From positions 7,187-30,129 of the forward strand of contig DLLX01000044.1 of NCBI GenBank assembly GCA_002479145.1: a stretch of DNA of 22,943 nt. Reading direction: 5' to 3'. Positions 8,297 through 15,745 of this stretch are shown piece by piece. The translations under genes were made by a program, and so were the position numbers. The stretch is from Prevotella sp. UBA7551 (GTDB lineage: Bacteria > Bacteroidota > Bacteroidia > Bacteroidales > Bacteroidaceae). Within the stretch, counting starts at the first letter, position 1; every line of letters begins with the position of its first letter. Under the pieces are notes generated by a model. It had not been told where the DNA came from. It ran no database searches and worked only from the letters and a program-made list of their open reading frames with translations.

Positions 8297-9346
8297 ATGG
8301 CGAAAAGAACAAACAAAGTACTGCTAATCTATACAGGCGGAACCATTGGAATGGGGCAGAATCCACGCACCGGTGCGCTTGAGCCACTTAACTTTTCACA
8401 CCTGTTGGAAAAAATACCAGAATACAAGCAACTTTCAGCAGATGTCGACACAGTACAGTTTGACCCTCCTCTGGACTCATCCGACATGTCGCCAGCCTAC
8501 TGGGTGCGCATGGTAGATGTGGTCTCGGAAAACTACAACAGCTACGACGGCTTCGTTATCCTGCATGGTACGGACACGATGGCCTATACAGCATCGGCGC
8601 TTTCCTTCCTTTTGGAGAATCTCAAGAAACCAGTCGTACTCACAGGGTCGCAACTTCCCATTGGTCAACTGCGCACCGACGGAAAGGAAAATCTCATGTC
8701 GAGTCTCGAACTTGCATCTGCCTACGATACTGAAGGAAAACCGAAAATCCCAGAGGTTTGCATCTATTTCGACGGACACGTCATCAGAGGAAACCGCGCA
8801 ACGAAGCAAAGTGCGGAAGAATTCAATGCCTTCCACTCATTTAACTACCCCCATCTTTGCGATGCAGGTATTAATTTTTCGTTTCACGACCCCTATATCT
8901 TGCGCCCAGACTATGACAGGCCAACGGTTTTTCACCGTGAGATGAATAGCGACATCATTGTATTCTCACTCTTTCCAGGAGTTCAGGAAGACATTGTGCG
9001 TCACATGCTTGACGCACCGGAGCTGAAAAGTATCATTATGCGCACTTATGGCTCTGGCAATGCCCCGCAATATCCATGGCTTACCCGGCTGTTGCGCAAA
9101 GCCTACGACCATGGCATTACGGTGGTAAATATCAGCCAATGTGTCAGCGGACAAGTGGAGATGAGCCGCTACGATGCGGGGTTTCATCTCAAAGACGCTG
9201 GGGTCATCAGCGGATATGACTCTACGGTGGAAGCCGCCTTGACCAAGTTGATGTACCTGCAGGCACGATACAAATCTCCAAATGACATACGCCGCCTGAT
9301 GAAGCAGAGTCTCGCGGGAGAGATTACAGTAGATCAATCTCGCTGA
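8297..9346 (+). CDS. ansA: Type I (cytoplasmic) L-asparaginase
   Basis: This enzyme hydrolyses L-asparagine to aspartate and ammonia. There is no signal peptide, so it is the cytoplasmic housekeeping form and not the secreted type II enzyme. The 349 residues carry the asparaginase catalytic set: Thr16 in YTGGTIGM, Thr92-Asp93 in LHGTDTMAYTAS, and Lys170 in RGNRATKQSAEEF, aligned with T14, T91, D92 and K163 of E. coli AnsA. The C-terminal domain with SQCVSGQVEMSRYDAG is complete. AGGAAG lies about nine bases before the ATG. The 167-base gap after pyk holds GGGGC/GCCCC arms (8167-8171 and 8205-8209) and a poor promoter match (TGTCTTTG, 8235-8242), so the gene could be read from its own promoter or from pyk. 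Confidence 0.93.
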   Translation: MAKRTNKVLLIYTGGTIGMGQNPRTGALEPLNFSHLLEKIPEYKQLSADVDTVQFDPPLDSSDMSPAYWVRMVDVVSENYNSYDGFVILHGTDTMAYTASALSFLLENLKKPVVLTGSQLPIGQLRTDGKENLMSSLELASAYDTEGKPKIPEVCIYFDGHVIRGNRATKQSAEEFNAFHSFNYPHLCDAGINFSFHDPYILRPDYDRPTVFHREMNSDIIVFSLFPGVQEDIVRHMLDAPELKSIIMRTYGSGNAPQYPWLTRLLRKAYDHGITVVNISQCVSGQVEMSRYDAGFHLKDAGVISGYDSTVEAALTKLMYLQARYKSPNDIRRLMKQSLAGEITVDQSR

Positions 9347-9395
9347 GAAGAACTCACCACCGAAAAAATAAAGGAGAGCCAAGACCAATGTCATC

Positions 9396-9421
9396 CCCAA
9401 TCGGCCAATAGACCGATTGGG
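9396..9421. terminator. Hairpin between convergent ansA and the YitT-family gene
   Basis: CCCAATCGG (9396-9404) and CCGATTGGG (9413-9421) form a perfect 9-bp stem with an 8-base loop. An outer CCAAG/CTTGG pairing (9379-9383 and 9422-9426) could extend it across a bulge. It is symmetric and placed between two gene ends, 50 bases after the ansA stop and 91 bases after the YitT-family stop, so it could end transcription in both directions. There is no clear T-run. Confidence 0.6.
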
Positions 9422-9511
9422 CTTGGAATAGGCATACAAGGCAATTATTCTTAATTTCATCGCACACACGATGAGCAGCTTTCTTAAAGCAACTTTCATT
9501 AAGACTGTATT

Positions 9512-10492
9512 TTACTCCCCCGAGAAATCAAGCAAATGGCGTTTATTCCAAATCCCATGCACTTGACTGACCGTATCGGATGTCATGAAAGACCGTATTT
9601 TCTCCTTGTGCATAAAATCCACTAAGTCGGAAAACTCATCTTGAGTGAGCACAACCTCTATCTGCATTTGCTGTTGGTTGCTGTATCCTCCATAGACCGG
9701 ATGGAGCGTAAGGCCACGCCTCATGGTGTTGATCACATAGTCCTGTATCTTATGATACTCTTCTGTGATGATAAAGACGCGCGTCTTCTGATTGATCTTC
9801 TCCATGAAGTAATTGATGACCAAACCATTGATCCAGGTTCCAATCAGCCCAACCAGCACCATATTCACATCATTGACAAAAAATGCCATGGAGCAAATAA
9901 CACATCCACAAACCATGACGGACGTTCCAAGATTGAGGCGACAATACTTATTGACTATCTTCGCCACGATATCAAGCCCCCCGGTTGATGCGTTAATACT
10001 GAAAAGAATGCTCTGAGAAAGACCAAGCAGGAGTACAAAGCAGAGTAAATCGAACCATGGATCGAGGATTACGTGCCCAGTACCCGCGATGGCGACGGCG
10101 AAAAGTGACTGCTTCATGGGGAAAAGCCATCCAAGAAAATCCACCATAGGACCAACAATGAGGGAGGTATAGACTGTTTTTGCCCCGAACTCGTTGCCTA
10201 ACAGCATGAAAGAAAGAATGAGCAGGAAGATGTTGATGACCAGCAAATAACTACCCACAGACATGATAGGGAACAACTGATAGACAACCAAAGCCAACCC
10301 AGAGAACGATCCGATGACCAATTGGCTTGGAACTTGAAAGAAATGTACTGCTGATGAGGCCACGAACATACCCATGGTCATCACAAGTAGTTCTACCCAG
10401 AACTTCTTTGTACCAAGTAGGCGACACCACTGGCGCATGGTCTCCTTCATATCAATGCCCTTTTGTGGTTTCTCAGACGATGTTTGCCCCAT
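9512..10492 (-). CDS. YitT family membrane protein with C-terminal DUF2179
   Basis: This inner-membrane protein belongs to a widespread family whose transport function is not firmly established. The 326 residues comprise a charged N-terminus and about five to six hydrophobic segments (near 33-50, 57-75, 80-98, 107-124, 145-166 and 190-230). The family motif NASTGGLDIVAKIVNKY is at 167-183. A soluble C-terminal DUF2179 domain spans about 237-320, with RRGLTLHPVYGGY. The ATG at 10492 is the longest start. Met15 (10450), after a non-conserved polar leader, is an equally good start. The gene is transcribed alone: it follows the lipoprotein gene after a 239-base gap that contains a promoter match. 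Confidence 0.85.
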   Translation of the reverse strand: MGQTSSEKPQKGIDMKETMRQWCRLLGTKKFWVELLVMTMGMFVASSAVHFFQVPSQLVIGSFSGLALVVYQLFPIMSVGSYLLVINIFLLILSFMLLGNEFGAKTVYTSLIVGPMVDFLGWLFPMKQSLFAVAIAGTGHVILDPWFDLLCFVLLLGLSQSILFSINASTGGLDIVAKIVNKYCRLNLGTSVMVCGCVICSMAFFVNDVNMVLVGLIGTWINGLVINYFMEKINQKTRVFIITEEYHKIQDYVINTMRRGLTLHPVYGGYSNQQQMQIEVVLTQDEFSDLVDFMHKEKIRSFMTSDTVSQVHGIWNKRHLLDFSGE

Positions 10493-10618
10493 TTCTCATT
10501 TGTAAAAGGTTATTTCCAATAATTAGAATTTAGATTTTCTTATCAACGCCCACAACCCTCTACTAAAGCATCAGGGCGAAAAGGCATCCATTTCAAAAGG
10601 TTTCGTGCTATACTAATA

Positions 10619-10650
10619 CAAAATTACAACTTTTCTTTGAAAATATCAAG
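10619..10650 (-). promoter_or_regulatory. Probable promoter of the YitT-family gene
   Basis: On the minus strand, TAATTTTG (plus-strand CAAAATTA, 10619-10626) matches TAnnTTTG. CTTG lies 20 bases upstream of it (10647-10650), one base off the TTTG -33 element. Transcription would start near 10612, leaving about 120 bases of leader. I see no other element in 10493-10731. Confidence 0.5.
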
Positions 10651-10731
10651 CATTAAGACTTAAAAGTCAATAGAATCATGTAAATATCTATCTTTTGCTC
10701 AATTTCCTCAACTTTAGCAGTATCAAGCACT

Positions 10732-11295
10732 CTATTTCCACCTCCACTCCAAGGGCTTGTCGCACTTGAAGTCATAGGTCATTCGGCCGCTGGTAAAAGT
10801 TTCGAACTCCAATTTGATGGTCGATGAAGCACGGAGGTTATAGAGAAATGCTTTATCATAAATAAAAGCGGTATCCATGGCATTCCCTGTTCCTGGGTGA
10901 TGGTGGTACTTCCCGACCATTTTCCCCTCGCTATACACATTGACTACATTTGCAGTATCATTGTTGCTTGCTGCAAAATGCTCCCCATCGTGCAGAACAA
11001 GGAAGGTTTGCGTGCCGATACCCTTGCGCAAGCGTACATGGATTGACATTTTGTTCTGTGCAGTAATCTGTGATTTTGGGTTAGGCTTGCTTGTCAGCGT
11101 AGCTTGCGTGGAATCGCTACTATACACCCATTGTAACGGCACGGAAGAACTGTCGGAAGCTCCGCCTGGCACAACAGCGAGCATGGTATCGACTAAAGTC
11201 GTGTCGTAGTGCTCGCCATGCAGAGTATTATTGCCACAGGAGAAGAGCGTTGTGGCGAGGATAATCAAAGATGTGTAAAAAAATTGTCGCATCAT
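10732..11295 (-). CDS. Putative lipoprotein of unknown function
   Basis: I do not recognise this 187-residue protein. It starts MMRQFFYTSLIILATTLFSC; the hydrophobic stretch and LFSC with Cys20 form a credible lipobox, so the mature protein would be lipid-anchored in the envelope. Either of the first two Met codons may be the start. The body is Ser/Thr-rich to about residue 75. A likely beta-sandwich region follows (SIHVRLRKGIGTQTFLVLHD, then VNVYSEGKMVGKYHHHPG), and the protein ends with FTSGRMTYDFKCDKPLEWRWK. It reads on the same strand as carB, 141 bases downstream of it, but the strong hairpin at 11363-11401 lies between. Its link to the pyrimidine genes is therefore probably positional only. 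Confidence 0.75.
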   Translation of the reverse strand: MMRQFFYTSLIILATTLFSCGNNTLHGEHYDTTLVDTMLAVVPGGASDSSSVPLQWVYSSDSTQATLTSKPNPKSQITAQNKMSIHVRLRKGIGTQTFLVLHDGEHFAASNNDTANVVNVYSEGKMVGKYHHHPGTGNAMDTAFIYDKAFLYNLRASSTIKLEFETFTSGRMTYDFKCDKPLEWRWK

Positions 11296-11335
11296 TCGAG
11301 TTTGGATGGTTATGGATGCTCAACCAACAGACTTG

Positions 11336-11357
11336 TGCTCAAGACTGCTATTGAGCA
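11336..11357. repeat. Second small inverted repeat upstream of the lipoprotein gene
   Basis: TGCTCAA (11336-11342) pairs with TTGAGCA (11351-11357) across 8 bases. A further direct copy of TGCTCAA is at 11317-11323, so the 7-mer occurs three times within 41 bases just before the lipoprotein start at 11295. It could be a regulatory site or part of an extended terminator structure. Confidence 0.35.
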
Positions 11358-11362
11358 GCAGT

Positions 11363-11401
11363 CATTGTCCGTCTGACGATAAAAACGTCAAACGGACAAT
11401 G
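11363..11401 (-). terminator. Hairpin terminator candidate for the glmS-purF-carAB operon
   Basis: CATTGTCCGTCTGACG (11363-11378) and CGTCAAACGGACAATG (11386-11401) form a 16-position stem around a 7-base loop. The only mismatch is C·A on the plus strand (11373/11391). In the minus-strand RNA, the sense strand of carB, the same position is a G·U pair, so the stem is unbroken there. It begins 36 bases after the carB stop. No U-run follows, but the T-rich loop and position fit a transcript end or 3'-protecting hairpin. Confidence 0.7.
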
Positions 11402-11436
11402 CACGTGCCGCTCGTTCATACTATTTCTATATATGT

Positions 11437-14400
11437 TCAATAAGCTCCCCACGGCTTTATGTCAATGTCTTCGAGCTTCACCGTGCAGAAAGCACGAATG
11501 AAAGCTGAGGCCAGACGACTGTTGGTGATGAGGGGAACATTAAGGTCAATGGCCGCACGGCGTATCTTATAGCCATTGGACAGCTCATGGACGGTAAGAT
11601 CTTTCGGTATGTTCACCACCATGTCTATCTGCTTCGCATGGAGCATATCAAGAGCTTGAGGTTTCTTGTCTTTCTCCGAAGGCCAATAGACCATCGTATT
11701 TTCCACACCGTTCTCTGTCAGATAGCGCGACGTACCTTCTGTGGCAAACAGCTTATATCCATGCTGAAGCAGCATTTTAGCCGCATCCAGCATCTCCGCC
11801 TTCTGCTTCGCACTACCCGTGGATAGCAATATGTTTTTCTTAGGTATGCGCTGTCCAACCGCAAGCATGCTCTTTAGCAGTGCTGTGTTGGTGTCATCGC
11901 CCAGACACCCTACCTCACCGGTCGAGCTCATGTCCACTCCCAATACGGGATCTGCTTTTTGCAAACGGTTGAAAGAGAACTGACTGGCTTTGATGCCGAC
12001 ATAGTCCAAATCAAAAAGGTTTTTCTTTGGCTTCTCTACAGGGACACCAAGCATGATTTTCGTTGCCAAATCAATAAAGTTCAGCTTCAGCACCTTAGAC
12101 ACAAACGGGAATGAGCGCGATGCACGAAGGTTGCATTCAATGACAAGAATGTCGTTCTCACGCGCCATAAATTGGATATTGAACGGACCGTTGATATGCA
12201 GCGCCTCAGCAATCTGACGGCTAACGCGCTTGATTCGGCGCACCGTCTCTACATAAAGCTTCTGGGGTGGGAACTGAATCGTTGCATCACCAGAGTGAAC
12301 GCCTGCAAACTCGATGTGCTCAGATATGGCGTAAGCCATGATTTCACCATTGCGAGCAACGGCATCCATCTCTATTTCCTTGGCATGCTCTATAAACTTT
12401 GACACCACGACCGGATGATCCTCACTCACATTGGCTGCCAACTGAAGGAAACGTCTCAACTCATCGTAGTTGGAACAGACATTCATTGCCGCCCCCGACA
12501 GGACATAAGAAGGCCGAACAAGTACGGGGAAACCAACACGGTTAACAAATGCGTCAATGTCATCCATGCTCGTCAGGGCACTCCATTCTGGTTGATTGAT
12601 GCCCCGCTCAGTAAGCATCTGCGAGAATTTTGCGCGATCCTCGGCATTATCAATGTCCTTTGCCGCCGTTCCAAGAATGGGCACATTCATCGCGTCAAGA
12701 TACATGGCAAGGTTGTTAGGTATCTGTCCACCTGTTGAGACTATCGTCCCGTGGGGATGCTCCAAATCAAATATGTCCATCACCCGCTCAAATGTCAACT
12801 CATCAAAATAGAGACGGTCGCACATATCATAATCCGTAGATACCGTCTCCGGATTATAATTGACCATGATAGAGCGGTAGCCTTGGCGGCGGATAGTGTG
12901 CAAAGCCTGCACACCACACCAGTCAAACTCCACAGAACTACCAATGCGGTAGGCACCCGAACCCAAAACAATGACAGAATTGCGGTCGTTGGGGAACTCC
13001 ACGTCTGACTTGGTGCCAGCATAGGTGACATAAAGATAGTTGGTCTGTGCAGGATATTCAGCGGCTAAGGTATCAATTTGCTTCACAACAGGCAAAATGC
13101 CATAGCTCTTACGAAGCTTTCTCACCACAAGGTTGGCCTGGTGCATGTCTTTACATTCATCTTCCAGACCTATGGCACGTGCGATCTGAAAGTCGCTGAA
13201 ACCATACAACTTCGCCTCACGGAGCTGCTCCTTGCCCAAAGTATTGATGTTGTATTTCTTCAAATTTTCATCAATATCAATGATGTGTTGCAACTTGTAG
13301 AGAAACCAACGGTCAATTTTTGTCAGTTCGTGGATCTGATCTACGGTATAGTCCTTGTGCATGGCCTTGGATATAACGAACACACGCTTGTCCGTTGGCT
13401 CACGCAACGCAGCATCAATATCGTTTATCTCCAGTTCTTTGTTCTCCACGAAACCGTGCATACCCTGCCCTATCATGCGCAGACCTTTCTGAATGGCCTC
13501 CTCGAAGTTGCGTCCTATCGCCATCACCTCTCCGACAGACTTCATCGAACTGCCCAACTCCTTGTCTACACCACGGAACTTGCTCAAATCCCAACGGGGA
13601 ATTTTACAAACAACATAGTCGAGTGCGGGTTCAAAAAAAGCTGAAGTTGTCTTGGTGACAGAGTTCTTCAGCTCAAAAAGTCCATAACCTAAACCGAGCT
13701 TGGCAGCCACAAAAGCCAAAGGATAGCCCGTTGCCTTGGACGCTAAAGCGGATGAACGAGAGAGGCGCGCATTAACCTCGATGACGCGATAGTCTTCACT
13801 CTGTGGATCAAAAGCATACTGCACGTTGCACTCTCCAACGATACCGATGTGCCGCACAATCTTGATACTCAGCGCACGGAGCTTGTGGTACTCGCTGTTG
13901 GTGAGCGTTTGAGACGGTGCGATGACTATACTCTCACCCGTATGAATACCCAATGGGTCAAAATTCTCCATGTTACAAACTGTGATACAGTTGTCGTAAC
14001 TATCGCGAACCACCTCATACTCAATTTCTTTCCAACCCTTCAAACTCTTCTCTACGAGAACCTGAGGCGAGAAGGAAAATGCCTTCTCACAAAGACGGGT
14101 CAACTCTTTCTCATTGTCAGCGAAACCACTACCCAAACCTCCAAGCGCATAGGCGGCACGAATAATGACGGGATAGCCCAAATCCTCGGCAGCCTTGTGC
14201 GCTTGGTCCATGTTCTCGCAGGCCTCACTCTTGATGGTCTTGACACCAATTTGGTCAAGTTGCTCGACAAAAAGCTCTCGATCTTCGGTGTTCATGATGG
14301 CTTCAACAGGCGTTCCCAAGACCCTCACGCCATACTTCTTAAGCACCCCGTTACGCCAAAGTTCCACACCACAGTTGAGCGCAGTTTGTCCGCCAAAAGA

Positions 14401-14661
14401 CAAGAGGATGCCGTCGGGACGCTCATTCTCAATCACGCGTTCAACAAAATAGGGCTGCACGGGCAGGAAATAAATTTGGTCGGCAACACCCTCAGAAGTC
14501 TGAACCGTGGCAATGTTGGGGTTAATGAGCACAGTGGTGATACCTTCCTCACGCAATGCTTTCAGCGCCTGGCTGCCTGAGTAGTCGAACTCACCTGCCT
14601 CGCCTATCTTCAATGCACCAGAGCCAAGAATCAATACCTTTTTAATTTGCTTATCTTTCAT
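11437..14661 (-). CDS. carB: Carbamoyl-phosphate synthase large subunit
   Basis: This subunit makes carbamoyl phosphate from bicarbonate, ammonia (supplied by CarA) and two ATP, for pyrimidine and arginine synthesis. The 1074 residues hold two homologous ATP-grasp halves, opening with LILGSGALKIGEAGEFDYSG (10-29) and IVLGSGAYRIGSSVEFDWCG. A C-terminal MGS-like allosteric domain follows (about 940-1074), with LLSTGS, LFATEGTSRYL and TNSRLASAF. The wording of many motifs (NPNIATVQTS, FGGQTALNCGVEL, RPSYVLSGAAMNV, AGVHSGDAT) is that of eukaryotic CAD/CPS rather than E. coli CarB. The ATG at 14661 overlaps the carA TGA by four bases (ATGA), which suggests translational coupling to its glutaminase partner. 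Confidence 0.96.
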   Translation of the reverse strand: MKDKQIKKVLILGSGALKIGEAGEFDYSGSQALKALREEGITTVLINPNIATVQTSEGVADQIYFLPVQPYFVERVIENERPDGILLSFGGQTALNCGVELWRNGVLKKYGVRVLGTPVEAIMNTEDRELFVEQLDQIGVKTIKSEACENMDQAHKAAEDLGYPVIIRAAYALGGLGSGFADNEKELTRLCEKAFSFSPQVLVEKSLKGWKEIEYEVVRDSYDNCITVCNMENFDPLGIHTGESIVIAPSQTLTNSEYHKLRALSIKIVRHIGIVGECNVQYAFDPQSEDYRVIEVNARLSRSSALASKATGYPLAFVAAKLGLGYGLFELKNSVTKTTSAFFEPALDYVVCKIPRWDLSKFRGVDKELGSSMKSVGEVMAIGRNFEEAIQKGLRMIGQGMHGFVENKELEINDIDAALREPTDKRVFVISKAMHKDYTVDQIHELTKIDRWFLYKLQHIIDIDENLKKYNINTLGKEQLREAKLYGFSDFQIARAIGLEDECKDMHQANLVVRKLRKSYGILPVVKQIDTLAAEYPAQTNYLYVTYAGTKSDVEFPNDRNSVIVLGSGAYRIGSSVEFDWCGVQALHTIRRQGYRSIMVNYNPETVSTDYDMCDRLYFDELTFERVMDIFDLEHPHGTIVSTGGQIPNNLAMYLDAMNVPILGTAAKDIDNAEDRAKFSQMLTERGINQPEWSALTSMDDIDAFVNRVGFPVLVRPSYVLSGAAMNVCSNYDELRRFLQLAANVSEDHPVVVSKFIEHAKEIEMDAVARNGEIMAYAISEHIEFAGVHSGDATIQFPPQKLYVETVRRIKRVSRQIAEALHINGPFNIQFMARENDILVIECNLRASRSFPFVSKVLKLNFIDLATKIMLGVPVEKPKKNLFDLDYVGIKASQFSFNRLQKADPVLGVDMSSTGEVGCLGDDTNTALLKSMLAVGQRIPKKNILLSTGSAKQKAEMLDAAKMLLQHGYKLFATEGTSRYLTENGVENTMVYWPSEKDKKPQALDMLHAKQIDMVVNIPKDLTVHELSNGYKIRRAAIDLNVPLITNSRLASAFIRAFCTVKLEDIDIKPWGAY

Positions 14662-15743
14662 GACTGCTTCAGTGTTTCTACAAACTTATCGAACATAAAC
14701 TCTGTATCGACCGGGCCCGAGCAGGCCTCAGGATGAAACTGCGAACTAAACCAAGGATACTCTTTGTGGCGTATTCCCTCGTTGGATGCGTCGTTCATAT
14801 TGACGAAAAGCTCTTCCCAGTCCTTATCCAACGTATGCGCATCAACGGCATATCCATGATTTTGCGAAGTGATAAAGCACTTGTTTGTACCCACCATGCG
14901 CACAGGTTGGTTATGCCCACGGTGTCCATACTTCAACTTAAAAATAGTGGCACCTGCTGCCTTACCCAGCAATTGGTTTCCCATACAAATACCACATATC
15001 GGGTTTCGACTACGGCTCATTTGCTTCCGGATGATGTCAACAGCCTCCATACACATATCAGGGTCTCCAGGCCCATTGGCAAGAAAAAGACCATCGAATT
15101 CCATTTCGGTGTAATCATAATTCCATGGCACCCGAATTACCTCCACATCACGCTGTATCAGCTCGCGAATAATGTTTGCTTTCACTCCACAATCGACCAA
15201 AACTACTTTTTTCCCAGCTCCCTCGTTGTACCGCACAATTTCCTTGACGGAGACGCGATCCACAAAATTGACTCCTTCATAACTGGCCTCGGGCACGTTG
15301 TTGGGCTCGTCATCGAAAAGGATCTTCCCCATCATCACGCCATGCTCGCGAAGTACCTTCGTCAACTCGCGTGTATCAATGCCTGTTACGCCCGGCACCT
15401 TTTCTCGCTTGAGCCAATCGCCAAGACTCTCTACGGCATTCCAATGGGAATACTGTTCACTATAATCGGAAACTATCAATGCCGAAGCAAAGATTCTGTC
15501 ACTCTCCATGAAGTTGGGAAGCCCAGTTTCCCTATTATATGTAAAAGGTGGAACACCATAGTTGCCTACCAATGGGAAAGTCATAGTAAGCAACTGCCCA
15601 GCATACGATGGATCAGTCAAGCTCTCAGGATAACCCATCATGGCAGTGTTAAACACCACCTCACCCGCTACGGGCTGTTCGTAGCCGAAGCTATGACCAT
15701 GAAACTCTGTGCCATCACTGAGTCGTAAGGTTACATTGCGCAT
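14658..15743 (-). CDS. carA: Carbamoyl-phosphate synthase small (glutaminase) subunit
   Basis: This class I glutamine amidotransferase releases ammonia from glutamine and channels it to CarB. I choose the ATG at 15743 (MRNVTLRLSDGTEF, 361 residues). A TTG two codons upstream (15749) would overlap the preceding TGA but adds nothing conserved. The N-terminal small-subunit domain is at about 1-150 (AGEVVFNTAMMGYPESLTDP). The GATase domain has nucleophile Cys253 in GICMGNQ, and His337 and Glu339 in SSQFHPEA. The usual GICLGHQ reads GICMGNQ, with Asn for the second-shell His. The motif set (YPESLTDPSY, GNYGVPP, YGHRGHNQP, SQNHGYAV, SNEGIRHKEYP) again resembles the CAD glutaminase more than E. coli CarA. 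It lies two bases after the purF-like stop and overlaps carB by four. Confidence 0.95.
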   Translation of the reverse strand: MRNVTLRLSDGTEFHGHSFGYEQPVAGEVVFNTAMMGYPESLTDPSYAGQLLTMTFPLVGNYGVPPFTYNRETGLPNFMESDRIFASALIVSDYSEQYSHWNAVESLGDWLKREKVPGVTGIDTRELTKVLREHGVMMGKILFDDEPNNVPEASYEGVNFVDRVSVKEIVRYNEGAGKKVVLVDCGVKANIIRELIQRDVEVIRVPWNYDYTEMEFDGLFLANGPGDPDMCMEAVDIIRKQMSRSRNPICGICMGNQLLGKAAGATIFKLKYGHRGHNQPVRMVGTNKCFITSQNHGYAVDAHTLDKDWEELFVNMNDASNEGIRHKEYPWFSSQFHPEACSGPVDTEFMFDKFVETLKQS

Positions 15744-15745
15744 TA

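Noticed and set aside
8966..9499. Minus-strand frame of 177 codons starting in the ansA/YitT gap with a hydrophobic first part
   Set aside because: Most of it is antisense to asparaginase, it runs through the convergent hairpin, and no family resemblance was seen.
13078..14580. Two long plus-strand frames (188 and 243 codons) opposite carB
   Set aside because: They are shadows of the highly conserved carB coding sequence, with no promoter and no protein-like motifs.
14733..15728. 331-codon open frame on the plus strand opposite carA
   Set aside because: It is exactly antisense to carA, which has full catalytic motifs. The translation has no recognisable domain and odd composition.
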